Notes under the pieces: model-generated
Database searches by the model: none
What the model was told of the DNA's origin: nothing
The model's input: the letters and a program-made list of their open reading frames with translations, nothing else
Shown here: one piece after another, positions 27,204-35,399 of the stretch
Layout of the letters: each line of letters opens with the position of its first letter
Position numbering within the stretch: the first letter of the stretch is position 1
Made by a program: the position numbers and the translations under genes
Origin: an uncultured Clostridium sp.
GTDB taxonomy: Bacteria > Bacillota > Clostridia > Clostridiales > Clostridiaceae
Direction: 5' to 3'
DNA length: 64,000 nt
Assembly: GCA_937927335.1 (NCBI GenBank)
Contig: CALBDU010000014.1
Coordinates: 1-64,000, forward strand

Positions 27204-27228
27204 GGGAAAACATACTTATTGTTTTCCC
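27204..27228 (-). terminator. Terminator of the reductase operon
   Basis: Perfect 9-bp stem GGGAAAACA / TGTTTTCCC with a 7-nt loop; minus strand tail ATCTTTTATTTAT. It is 20 bases after the stop of the 27249-27989 gene. Confidence 0.85.
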
Positions 27229-27248
27229 ACCTCTTATGCTATATTTAA

Positions 27249-27989
27249 TTATTTACAATTTTCGCAGCTGCTTGTTCCAAAAAATACGTCGTTAAAGAAT
27301 TTTTTAGTTCCATCCACACCCATAATGGCTTTGAACACATTTGTGGAAACGCCCCCATTATCCACTAAGCCATCAGTATAGTCCTGGGTAATCCTCCACT
27401 TTTGCTTTCTTTCTTCTTCTGTATACAGCGTGCTGCCCTTTTCCATTTCAATAAATAATTTCAGGTTTGCTGCAAACATGGATGATATCTCAATATCCTT
27501 AAGTTTATCTGCTTTCTTTGCTGTACAAACAGGCTTTAGTGAATCATACCAGCATTCCCGTAGTACCATATCCTCGAGGTGATTATGTTGTTCCTTTAAA
27601 CCTGCAAGTCTGTCCATATAATTTAAATAAAGCTCATCCTTTTTCGGCACCAAATCATAATATTCGATTAAAAAACTCCTTTTTTCCTGCATGTATATAT
27701 AGTCAGTTGAAAATAAAGGCAATGCCTTATAATAGGGAGTTATTACAAAGGAAACCATTTGAAGCTTATTTGAATTCCTGGAGTCCATTACTAAAAGGTT
27801 TCCTACGCCACAAATGTCATACTGTTTAATCTTATAGTCAATACCTTGAATTTGTATATTGGCAAATTCCCCGGTTTCAACCTCTTTAATTTCATAATTG
27901 GCAGTAACTAACTCCATTCCCGCATTTATATGTCTTTCAATGATCCTTTTATTTACATCAAAAAAATTTTCATTATCCGCTTTTTCCAT
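27249..27989 (-). CDS. Divergent ferredoxin-dependent bilin reductase-like protein
   Basis: A 246-residue protein. Its central block KLQMVSFVITPYYKALPLFSTD matches the FDBR core (PcyA: LDILHCVMFP...LPLFGCD) and the C-terminal block KLFIEMEKGS...KKFFNDVFFG matches the last FDBR helices in order and spacing. The PcyA catalytic Asp105 is matched by Asp96, but His88 is replaced by Ser80. A CxxC pair (SSCENCK) ends the protein. FDBRs reduce linear tetrapyrroles with electrons from ferredoxin. It is the last gene of an operon with two flavoprotein reductases. The SD is GGGGT before the ATG at 27989. The family match is mine by eye; substrate unknown. Confidence 0.6.
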   Translation of the reverse strand: MEKADNENFFDVNKRIIERHINAGMELVTANYEIKEVETGEFANIQIQGIDYKIKQYDICGVGNLLVMDSRNSNKLQMVSFVITPYYKALPLFSTDYIYMQEKRSFLIEYYDLVPKKDELYLNYMDRLAGLKEQHNHLEDMVLRECWYDSLKPVCTAKKADKLKDIEISSMFAANLKLFIEMEKGSTLYTEEERKQKWRITQDYTDGLVDNGGVSTNVFKAIMGVDGTKKFFNDVFFGTSSCENCK

Positions 27990-28045
27990 ACTATTACCCC
28001 ATTCCAAAATACACAAATTAAATTGTATTTTAATTTATAACCTTT

Positions 28046-29329
28046 TTAATCAAGCTTTCCTGCATCATTCAATTCAGCAATATTTCTTATCTTGTCAAAT
28101 AAAGCTGGTCTTTCATTTTCAATACGAGCTTTGTGTGACAATATGGCTTTCCATACATTTTTAGGAACTTCGAACTGACTGAAGTTTCCATTTACCAATT
28201 TACCTTCAACTAAGGAAAATAAGTAGTCAAGCTCATCATCTGAGTATTTTGGCCTCATGCCTAAACTGCCATAGAGCTTAACAAATTCAAGAGGGTTGGT
28301 ACGATTAAAATCAAAGGCCTTAACCCACCAGCTTGTATATTTTTCAAAACCATTTAAACCCATAAGCTCATCATTAATTGCATTAGCTCCGTGATAACCG
28401 CACATCAATGCCCCCTGGACGATAACCTCAATATGAGCTGCACTGTCTCCAATTACAAGCACATTTCCGCTGTAAGGTTTTAGAAGTGAGTCATAAGACT
28501 TAACGGAACATCCTCTCCTTTCCACTACACGGGCATTGGTAAAATGATGGCTCATGGGACTGTCCTTAATAAGTTTTTCAAAAAGAACATCCGGTCTTAG
28601 ATCTTTTGTACCCATAATGGTAAGTTCAATTGCATCCTTGCCTTCTACAGCAGATTCAATCATTACTTCTGCAAAAGGATGATATTTACTTCCATAGAAT
28701 TGATTCCAGCTTTGCTTCTCAAATCCAGTGGTGCCTTCCATAATACAGCTGAATACCAAAGGAGCTCCATAGAAGGTTCTGCCAATATTTAAGCCAAATA
28801 ATCCGGTTAATTTTGCATTGACCCCCTCGGCAATAACTAGTTTCCTTGCTAAAAGGGAATAAGTTTTTTTACCGCTTTTGGTATCTATTCTAACATGGTC
28901 CCCCATGTCTTTTCCTCCATAAGCAATTGAATCCAATATCAGTTCTACCCCCAGCTCTTCGCAATCCTTCCACAAATCCGAAAGAAGGTGTCCTTTATCA
29001 AACTTCACTGCAAAGGGTCTGTGATCCGGGTGGGCTAAATGTATTTTATGGCCCTTTGGAGAGTGATGATAGTTATCGGTTATATTTAATAAGGGTCCGG
29101 TGTAATTTATATTAAAGCCGTTCTTTGTAAATATTATCTTACCATCCTCAAATTTTACAGTTTCATTTTCATAGCCTTCATCTGTAACAAATTGGGCGGA
29201 GCATGCTCGTTTTACATTTGTGATATCCTTCTTCATTTCAATGACTGTCACTTTTAAGCCTAATTCTGCTGCAGTCTTTGCTGTCATTAACCCAGCTGGT
29301 CCTGCACCAACTACAATTAAATCAATCAT
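28046..29329 (-). CDS. Geranylgeranyl-reductase-like FAD oxidoreductase (copy 2)
   Basis: A 427-residue flavoprotein. The N-terminal dinucleotide fold LIVVGAGPAGLMTAKTAAELGLKVTVIE binds FAD, and the second FAD motif GNVLVIGDSAAHIEVIVQGALMCGYHGANAI is typical of the GGR/FixC superfamily. A conserved RACSAQF lies near residue 45 and a buried RRGCSVK near residue 275. GGR-type enzymes reduce isolated double bonds in isoprenoids and related molecules, but some relatives take electrons from ferredoxin or ETF. It is about half identical to its upstream neighbour by eye, so the pair arose by duplication or works as a heterodimer. GAGGGGAG precedes the start. Confidence 0.78.
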   Translation of the reverse strand: MIDLIVVGAGPAGLMTAKTAAELGLKVTVIEMKKDITNVKRACSAQFVTDEGYENETVKFEDGKIIFTKNGFNINYTGPLLNITDNYHHSPKGHKIHLAHPDHRPFAVKFDKGHLLSDLWKDCEELGVELILDSIAYGGKDMGDHVRIDTKSGKKTYSLLARKLVIAEGVNAKLTGLFGLNIGRTFYGAPLVFSCIMEGTTGFEKQSWNQFYGSKYHPFAEVMIESAVEGKDAIELTIMGTKDLRPDVLFEKLIKDSPMSHHFTNARVVERRGCSVKSYDSLLKPYSGNVLVIGDSAAHIEVIVQGALMCGYHGANAINDELMGLNGFEKYTSWWVKAFDFNRTNPLEFVKLYGSLGMRPKYSDDELDYLFSLVEGKLVNGNFSQFEVPKNVWKAILSHKARIENERPALFDKIRNIAELNDAGKLD

Positions 29330-29348
29330 ATATATAGCTCCCCTCAAA

Positions 29349-30635
29349 TTAATTCTTAAATGTATCTGTTAAAGTCATAGTGTTCATTTTCTTAATTTTT
29401 TCATATATAGCAGGTCTTTCACTTTTAATTTTCTCTTTATGGAGTAAAATTGCATCCCAGATAAGCTTTGGAGTTTTATATTGACTGTAGGTACCTTCTA
29501 AGGTTTTATCCTGAATAAGACCAAAAAGATAATCCAGTTCCTCATCAGTATATGTTGGTACCAGTGCATAGCCCTGAGATACTAGAAGATATTCATCGCT
29601 ATTAAATTCAAAAGCATCCTTCCACCAGTTAGTATACTTTTCAAAGCCATTCCTTCCCTGAAGCTCATCATTTATGGCATCAGCTGCATGATATCCGCAC
29701 ATTAGTCCCCCTTGAACCTCAACTTCAACAAAAGCTGCACTATCACCAATTACAAGAACATTGCCCTTATATGGCTTTTTAAGTGATGAAAATGCTTTAA
29801 CTGCACAGCCTTGTTTATCTATTAATTTGGCATTTTCGAAATTCTTTTTAAGTGGACTTTTATTAATGACATTTTCATAAATTGAATCTGGTCTTGCATT
29901 TTTCGAACCTGAAATTGTAACTTCAAAGGTGTTATCTCCATATAGGCTAGGCCCAATAATTATTGGTGCATTAGAGTAAAATGCCTTCCCGTAAAAAAGA
30001 TTCCAGCTATTTGGTTCGATGTCTGATATTCCTTCGAGAATATATTTTACTACCAGAGCTGTAGCAAAGTTTGTTCTCCCTTTATTTAAACCTAACAAAC
30101 CAGTTAATCGTGCATTTGCGCCCTCGGCTATGACAACTTTTTTTGCATCTAAAGTATACCTGCTTTTATTATTTTTAAGTTTTATGTTTACGTGATCAGT
30201 ATAATCGTCTCCTCCACATGCCAAAGTTGACATTCTTACGTCAACGCCTAAATCAATACATTCCTTATATAGGCCGTGAAGAAGTTTTCGTTTATCAAAT
30301 TTTACAGCAAATGGCTTTTGGCCATCATGGGCAAAATGGATTCTATGACCCTTTGGAGACTTATAGTATTTATTTTTAACATCAACTAAAGCTCCACTGT
30401 AATTAACCTGGAAATTATTTTTTGTGAATACTATTTTCCCGTCTTCCAATTTAATAAATTCGTTCTCATAACCGTCATCCAAAATAAATTGAGCAGAACA
30501 TGCTCTACGCAATTGGTTGAAATTTTTATTTTTTTCAATAAGTGTTACTTTAAGTCCTAATTCTGCAGCTCTTTTTGCTGTCATAAGTCCTGCCGCTCCG
30601 GCACCAATAACTAATAAGTCAATAATATTCTTCAT
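29349..30635 (-). CDS. Geranylgeranyl-reductase-like FAD oxidoreductase (copy 1)
   Basis: A 428-residue paralogue of the next gene, with LLVIGAGAAGLMTAKRAAELGLKVTLIE at the N-terminus, RACSAQF near residue 45, KQGCAVK near 275 and the second FAD motif GNVLVIGDSAAFVEVEVQGGLMCGYHAADAI. It is the first gene of the three-gene operon with the second flavoprotein (19-base gap) and the FDBR-like protein. The promoter and palindromic operator are about 150 bases upstream, beyond which lies a marR gene on the same strand. The substrate is unknown; a tetrapyrrole, isoprenoid or quinone-like compound is possible. Confidence 0.78.
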   Translation of the reverse strand: MKNIIDLLVIGAGAAGLMTAKRAAELGLKVTLIEKNKNFNQLRRACSAQFILDDGYENEFIKLEDGKIVFTKNNFQVNYSGALVDVKNKYYKSPKGHRIHFAHDGQKPFAVKFDKRKLLHGLYKECIDLGVDVRMSTLACGGDDYTDHVNIKLKNNKSRYTLDAKKVVIAEGANARLTGLLGLNKGRTNFATALVVKYILEGISDIEPNSWNLFYGKAFYSNAPIIIGPSLYGDNTFEVTISGSKNARPDSIYENVINKSPLKKNFENAKLIDKQGCAVKAFSSLKKPYKGNVLVIGDSAAFVEVEVQGGLMCGYHAADAINDELQGRNGFEKYTNWWKDAFEFNSDEYLLVSQGYALVPTYTDEELDYLFGLIQDKTLEGTYSQYKTPKLIWDAILLHKEKIKSERPAIYEKIKKMNTMTLTDTFKN

Positions 30636-30761
30636 ACTCTTTAAACATCTCCTTCATTAGTAAAATATTCATCATTAACTCTTATTGCTATTGCAAAATT
30701 TTATAAATTTAGTTAAAGCATGAATATGCACATTACTAATTTCATACGCTTTAAAATAATT

Positions 30762-30784
30762 TAGATAGGTAGGCTACCTATCTA
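30762..30784. promoter_or_regulatory. Perfect palindromic operator (probable MarR site)
   Basis: TAGATAGGTAG and CTACCTATCTA, perfect 11-bp arms around a single G, lying directly downstream of the -10 box of the reductase operon promoter. Placement fits repression by the MarR protein encoded next door. Confidence 0.8.
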
Positions 30785-30786
30785 TT

Positions 30787-30815
30787 ATGATACTATTATT
30801 ATCTTAAATAGTCAA
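30787..30815 (-). promoter_or_regulatory. Promoter of the reductase operon
   Basis: Minus strand TTGACT (30815-30810), a 17-base spacer, and TATCAT (30792-30787). The transcription start would fall inside the adjoining palindrome. It is about 150 bases upstream of the first reductase gene. Confidence 0.7.
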
Positions 30816-30863
30816 TAATAAGTAACTAACCAAATTTATGTGAGCTTTTTACTTCATAAAAAA

Positions 30864-30909
30864 AGCTGATCCCAAATAGAAATTTTCTTTCTATATTTGA
30901 GACCAGCGC
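30864..30909 (-). terminator. Terminator of marR
   Basis: Long imperfect hairpin (GCTGGTCTCAAATATAGAAA pairing with GCTGATCCCAAATAGAAA's complement) followed by TTTTTTATG on the minus strand. It ends the marR transcript before the reductase operon promoter. Confidence 0.8.
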
Positions 30910-30930
30910 TGAATTTTTCATTTATTGACG

Positions 30931-31392
30931 CTAGTAATTGGTTTTGCTATACCATTCATTAAAATAAATATTAACTTTGCCCAATAGTTCAATTAATAAT
31001 TCGCTTTGCTCCTTTCCCAGCCTTTCCACAAGACCAGAAAACAAGGCATCAAAGTATTTTGATATCTCATTTATTTTCTTTTTTCCATTATTGGTTATTA
31101 TTATTTCAACAATTCTCTTATCATTCTCATTTACGTGTCTTTCCAAATATCCTTTATCAGTTAAGCTTTTTACCAGCTCCGTGGCAGTTGGAGAAGCAAT
31201 GGAAAGACTTTTGCTAATTTGTGAAACAGTTATTTTACAATCTTTTTCCTGAGAAAGATATTTTATATTAAGTAAAACCAAAGCCTCACTTTTTTTTATT
31301 CCCATTAAGTTTTGATTTTGCTTTTGAAGCCTTGTTAAGCTTTCAAATACGTCTACAAATTTTTTAATATCTATATTAGATTGCCTATTCAA
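30931..31392 (-). CDS. MarR-family transcriptional regulator
   Basis: A 153-residue MarR protein with a central winged helix (ITVSQISKSLSIASPTATELVKSLTDKGYLERHVNENDKRIVEIIIT, residues ~55-105) and helical ends for dimerisation. The start codon is TTG, 7 bases after GAGGTG. It lies upstream of, and in the same orientation as, the reductase operon, but has its own terminator. The perfect 23-bp palindrome over the operon promoter is its most likely operator. The ligand is unknown; MarR proteins usually respond to small aromatic compounds or oxidants. Confidence 0.87.
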   Translation of the reverse strand: MNRQSNIDIKKFVDVFESLTRLQKQNQNLMGIKKSEALVLLNIKYLSQEKDCKITVSQISKSLSIASPTATELVKSLTDKGYLERHVNENDKRIVEIIITNNGKKKINEISKYFDALFSGLVERLGKEQSELLIELLGKVNIYFNEWYSKTNY

Positions 31393-31473
31393 AAATATTC
31401 ACCTCATTGAGTATATATTAATTTAAAAATATATATTTGTCTATGAGTTTTAAGATTTGGAACAGCTTTAATT

Positions 31474-31995
31474 TCACAGGGCTATCCAGTACCTTTGGGT
31501 TACCCTTCTTCCATCAGGTATCTCATTTTCCAGAACTCCGCCGTTGCTTATTATGGTTCTGGCTGAAGGAGTATTTTCCTTATGGCAGGTAATAAGCACT
31601 CTTTTTATATTCAATTTCTCACATTCCTTAAGAGCCAGGGACAGCATTTCCCTGGCATAGCCCTGCCGTCTTTCTGATTTTCTCACACTGTAGCCAATAT
31701 GCCCGCCAAGGTTAAACAAATGCTCATTAAGCCTGTGCCGGATGTCTATCATGCCTATAAGTCTTCCATCCGAAGCAGAAACAGCCATATAAGTAGTTGC
31801 TGGAACCCTGCCCTCTCTTACCGTTTCTTCCCTCAAATTGTCACATAAGGCAAGATACCATTCCTCAAAGGTTTTTGCAATACCAAGGCCTGCAGTGCCA
31901 TCCATGCTGTCCATGCTTTCAATGAACTCCATTTTGTAGTCAATTAGCTTTTCCTTATACTCTGGTGAAGGTAAAATCAATTTTAATCTATTCAT
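31474..31995 (-). CDS. GNAT N-acetyltransferase
   Basis: A 173-residue GNAT: LKLILPSPEYKEKLIDYKMEF at the start, GHIGYSVRKSERRQGYAREMLSLALKECEKL as the acetyl-CoA site (residues ~97-127), and CHKENTPSARTIISNGGVLENEI near the end. It matches a group of GNATs with an insertion carrying the DIRHRLNEHL stretch. AAAAGGAG precedes the ATG. It is 23 bases downstream of the LysR gene in the same direction and may be co-transcribed. Substrate unknown. Confidence 0.85.
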   Translation of the reverse strand: MNRLKLILPSPEYKEKLIDYKMEFIESMDSMDGTAGLGIAKTFEEWYLALCDNLREETVREGRVPATTYMAVSASDGRLIGMIDIRHRLNEHLFNLGGHIGYSVRKSERRQGYAREMLSLALKECEKLNIKRVLITCHKENTPSARTIISNGGVLENEIPDGRRVTQRYWIAL

Positions 31996-32018
31996 ACATG
32001 TACTCCTTTTTAGGCAAT

Positions 32019-32930
32019 TTATATAACCTTTTTTACGATTTTTATATAATCCTGAAGATACTGGGGAACATAGCTGTTTTTTCTGTATACAGCGAAAAGA
32101 TCAGTGGAGATTTTAGGATTTCCTATGGAAAAATACACTGGCTTACTGTCAAGATGCATATATTTCAAATGAGTCTCAGATGTGAAGCACACCCCAAAGC
32201 CATGGGATACAAGCCTCACGGCACATTCTATGCTTCTTGTTTTCAATGCCACTTTTGGTTTAAAGTTAAGGGTTTCAAATATATTTTCAGCCATTTCTCC
32301 GCTTTTGGTATCGGCGTAATTTATTATGAAATTGTCCTCCTTAAATCTGTTGATGTCGATCCATGGAAACCTGCACCCTTCAACCTGCTTTCCGCCATCC
32401 GCCAAGGGGTGATTCCTCCCTGCGGCTAAAACAATCTCTTCATTTTTCAAAAGCCTGCTTTCCAGCATGGGGCTGTTCCCTGAATAGTTGAATATGGCAA
32501 GATCCGCATCTCCGCTTTCCACAAGCCTGCTAAGCCTGCTGGCATCTGCTATTTCTATGAAATTTACGTCCACATTAGGGTAATGTCTTTTAAACTCCGG
32601 CACGGTATCTGGAATGAGATAAGGGCTTCTTATTATTGAGCAGCCAACATTAAGCCTTCCTTTTTTGTGGTTTAATATATCAGAAAGCTCATCGTCCAGT
32701 CCCTTCTTAAGCTTAAGTATTTCTCTGGCACAGCTTATATATTTTTCACCTGCATAGGTCAAAATGTAGTTATTCCCCATGCGCTGGAAAAGCTTCAAAT
32801 TCAGATTTTTTTCAAGATTTTGCAGATACTTGCTTAGGGATGGCTGGGATATGTACAGCTCCCTGGCAGCCTTTGAAATGCTGTTATTTTTTGCAATGCT
32901 TAAAACGTATTCCAGTTCCTTAAAATCCAT
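32019..32930 (-). CDS. LysR-family transcriptional regulator
   Basis: A 303-residue LysR regulator. Residues 1-65 form the winged helix (MDFKELEYVLSIAKNNSISKAARELYISQPSLSKYLQNLEKNLNLKLFQRMGN), and the rest is the two-lobed effector domain. It is divergent from an EamA transporter gene, with about 126 bases between the starts. That arrangement commonly means it activates the transporter and represses itself. A 10-bp tandem repeat and AT-rich dyads lie in the shared region. The effector is unknown; GGGGGCGAG precedes the start. Confidence 0.9.
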   Translation of the reverse strand: MDFKELEYVLSIAKNNSISKAARELYISQPSLSKYLQNLEKNLNLKLFQRMGNNYILTYAGEKYISCAREILKLKKGLDDELSDILNHKKGRLNVGCSIIRSPYLIPDTVPEFKRHYPNVDVNFIEIADASRLSRLVESGDADLAIFNYSGNSPMLESRLLKNEEIVLAAGRNHPLADGGKQVEGCRFPWIDINRFKEDNFIINYADTKSGEMAENIFETLNFKPKVALKTRSIECAVRLVSHGFGVCFTSETHLKYMHLDSKPVYFSIGNPKISTDLFAVYRKNSYVPQYLQDYIKIVKKVI

Positions 32931-33015
32931 TTTCTCGCCCCCAAAATATAGCTTTACTGCATAATAAATATAGAAAATATATATTAGCCTTATATATTCT
33001 ATTATTATATACTAA

Positions 33016-33045
33016 AATTGAATGGAATTGAACAGAATTGAACGG
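33016..33045. repeat. Three tandem 10-bp repeats before the EamA gene
   Basis: AATTGAATGG, AATTGAACAG and AATTGAACGG run head to tail in exact 10-base register, immediately before the SD of the EamA gene. One helical turn per unit suggests a protein-binding or looping role; this is inference. Confidence 0.6.
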
Positions 33046-33056
33046 GGGAAATTATC

Positions 33057-34046
33057 TTGAAAGAAAAATATATTTATATAGCCTTAACAACAGTTATTTT
33101 CAGCACCATGGAAATTGCTCTAAAGCTTGTGGCTGGTGCATTTAATCCGATACAGCTCACCTTCACCAGATTTTTTATAGGCGGAATATTTCTCATTCCT
33201 TTTGCAGTTAATACACTTAATAAGAAAAATATGAAAATTTCAAAAGACGACTTAAAATTTTTCGCATTTTTAGGTTTCCTGGGCACCGTAGTGAGCATGG
33301 TTTTATATCAGCTTGCTGTGGTAAATACAAAGGCCTCTGTGGTTGCTGTTTTATTCAGCTGCAATCCTGTATTTGTTACAATACTGGCTTATTTCCTTCT
33401 GAAGGAGGCTATCCATAAAAACAATATTGCAGCTCTGATTCTTGATGTAGCTGGTATCATTGTAATAATTAATCCCTTAAGCACCAGACTTAGCGCTGCC
33501 GGTGTTATACTCACCCTTACATCCACCATAACCTTTGCTCTTTATGGAGTTTCCGGAAAAAAGAAATGCGCAAAATTCGGCGGTATTGTAGTAACCTGTT
33601 TTGGTTTTATATTTGGCAGCCTGGAAATGCTTGTACTTATAGGCCTTAGCCATGTTAGTGCCGTTTCAGCAATGCTTTCTAATGCTGGACTTGCCATATT
33701 CTCAAATATTCCTCTATTCACCGGCTACAACCTTAATACCCTGCCAATAATCTCCTTCATATGCATAATAAATACCGGTGTAGGCTTTGCCTGTTATTTC
33801 AAATCTATGGAGGTTACCTCAGCCCAGACCACTTCACTGGTGTTCTTTTTCAAGCCCATACTGGCTCCAATACTGGCCTTGCTGGTGCTTCATGAAGTTA
33901 TTCCTTTAAATATGCTCATAGGCATACTGCTCATATTAGCCGGTTCCCTCACATCCATACTGCCTGGTTTATCAGCTCAAAGAGCTGCTAAATTAAACAT
34001 ATCCGAAGAATTGATAAAAAATCCTGCGGAAAACTATGATGCTTAA
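33057..34046 (+). CDS. EamA/DMT-family transporter
   Basis: A 329-residue membrane protein with ten helices in two EamA repeats (residues ~1-140 and ~150-300), as in RhaT/YdcZ-type exporters of amino acids, sugars or metabolites. The start is a TTG codon, 8 bases after GGGGG; no usable ATG lies near. It is divergent from a LysR gene and directly follows three tandem 10-bp repeats. Substrate cannot be told. A hydrophilic tail (AAKLNISEELIKNPAENYDA) ends the protein. Confidence 0.85.
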   Translation: MKEKYIYIALTTVIFSTMEIALKLVAGAFNPIQLTFTRFFIGGIFLIPFAVNTLNKKNMKISKDDLKFFAFLGFLGTVVSMVLYQLAVVNTKASVVAVLFSCNPVFVTILAYFLLKEAIHKNNIAALILDVAGIIVIINPLSTRLSAAGVILTLTSTITFALYGVSGKKKCAKFGGIVVTCFGFIFGSLEMLVLIGLSHVSAVSAMLSNAGLAIFSNIPLFTGYNLNTLPIISFICIINTGVGFACYFKSMEVTSAQTTSLVFFFKPILAPILALLVLHEVIPLNMLIGILLILAGSLTSILPGLSAQRAAKLNISEELIKNPAENYDA

Positions 34047-34114
34047 CGCACCTACATAAATTATTTTGAAAAGAGGTGAGTTTAGCGAAAGTTAACTGCT
34101 TTCACTAAAAGTAA

Positions 34115-35299
34115 ATGAAAATGAATACTGACAAACTATTTTTAAACAACTTATTCAAAAATCTGTTTACAGACCCATTTCTGGTTAAATACTGGGATGG
34201 TGATGTGCAAAAGTATGGAAAGGGCACTGAGAAATTTGAAATCATATTCAATGCTCCTTTAGCAAAGGAGGCTGTCCTCGCTGATCCGTCCATGGCCTTT
34301 GGGGAAGGGTACATGACAAAAAAAATTGATATCAAAGGCAGTGTGGAGAAGGTTATCCAGTCCCTTTACAGAAATAAGGAGAGCTTTTTAAGCAATAGCA
34401 GCAAATATATGAAGCTCATAAAAGCAATTTCCAATAATATAAAGGTAAGCAAGGCTAATATCCAGCACCATTATGATATAGGAAATGACTTTTACAAGCT
34501 GTGGCTGGATGAGACCATGACCTATTCCTGCGGTTATTTTAAAACTCCTGTGGATTCACTGGAACAAGCTCAGAGAAATAAGGTTGAGCATATTCTTAAA
34601 AAGCTTGCTCTAAAGCCCGGCCAGACCCTTCTGGATATAGGCTGCGGCTGGGGAGAGCTTATATTAACTGCTGCAAAGGAATATGGAGTTAAAGCAATGG
34701 GTGTTACCTTAAGCAAAGAGCAATATACCAAGGTCCAGGAAAGAATAATTGAAAATGGCTTAATTGATTTGGTTGAAGTTCACCTGTGTGATTACCGTGA
34801 AATAGAACAAAGGCAGTTTGACAGGGTTCTTAGTGTAGGTATGGCAGAACATCTTGGCAAGAACCACATTGGCGAATATTTTTCTACCGTGGAAAAACTC
34901 CTTGCTGATGGCGGTGTATCCATGCTTCACTGCATAACAGGCCTGAAGGAGGGCGGCACAAATACCTGGATCGATAAATATATATTCCCCGGGGGATATA
35001 TACCTTCCATAAAGGAATTAGTCAGCGATATCATAGGAAACAACTTTTATCTGGTGGATATGGAAAGCTTAAGAAGGCATTATGGAAAAACTCTGGAGCT
35101 TTGGGCTGAAAACTTTGAAAATGCATTGGATGAAATTAGTAAGTCCAAGGATGAGGCTTTTATCAGAATGTGGCGACTATATCTTAATTCATGTGCAGCT
35201 TCCTTTAACTGCGGGAATATTGACATACACCAGATTTTATTTACTAAAGGAGTAAATAATAACTTGCCCTGGACTAGAGACTATATATATGCCGAATAA
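34115..35299 (+). CDS. cfa: Cyclopropane-fatty-acyl-phospholipid synthase
   Basis: A 394-residue SAM-dependent enzyme that adds a methylene to double bonds of membrane phospholipid acyl chains. Motifs: an N-terminal lipid-binding domain, NIQHHYDIGNDFYKLWLDETMTYSCGYF (residues ~112-140), the SAM site LLDIGCGWGELILTAAKEYGVKAMGVTLS, and FDRVLSVGMAEHLG. Length matches the family. The only SD-like run (AAGAGGTGAG at 34071) is 34 bases from the ATG, with a small hairpin in between. A terminator follows at 35331. Confidence 0.93.
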   Translation: MKMNTDKLFLNNLFKNLFTDPFLVKYWDGDVQKYGKGTEKFEIIFNAPLAKEAVLADPSMAFGEGYMTKKIDIKGSVEKVIQSLYRNKESFLSNSSKYMKLIKAISNNIKVSKANIQHHYDIGNDFYKLWLDETMTYSCGYFKTPVDSLEQAQRNKVEHILKKLALKPGQTLLDIGCGWGELILTAAKEYGVKAMGVTLSKEQYTKVQERIIENGLIDLVEVHLCDYREIEQRQFDRVLSVGMAEHLGKNHIGEYFSTVEKLLADGGVSMLHCITGLKEGGTNTWIDKYIFPGGYIPSIKELVSDIIGNNFYLVDMESLRRHYGKTLELWAENFENALDEISKSKDEAFIRMWRLYLNSCAASFNCGNIDIHQILFTKGVNNNLPWTRDYIYAE

Positions 35300-35330
35300 A
35301 AAAACTGGGGAATTTATATAGTGCTTTATG

Positions 35331-35363
35331 GGACTGAATCCGATAGCAGACCGGACTCAGTCC
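35331..35363. terminator. Terminator between cfa and the aminotransferase gene
   Basis: 12-bp stem with one mismatch (GGACTGAATCCG / CGGACTCAGTCC), between convergent genes. The T-tail is modest on the plus strand (TTAATGTTTTA). Confidence 0.65.
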
Positions 35364-35399
35364 TTAATGTTTTACATTTATAAATGTTTCAAATTACAC

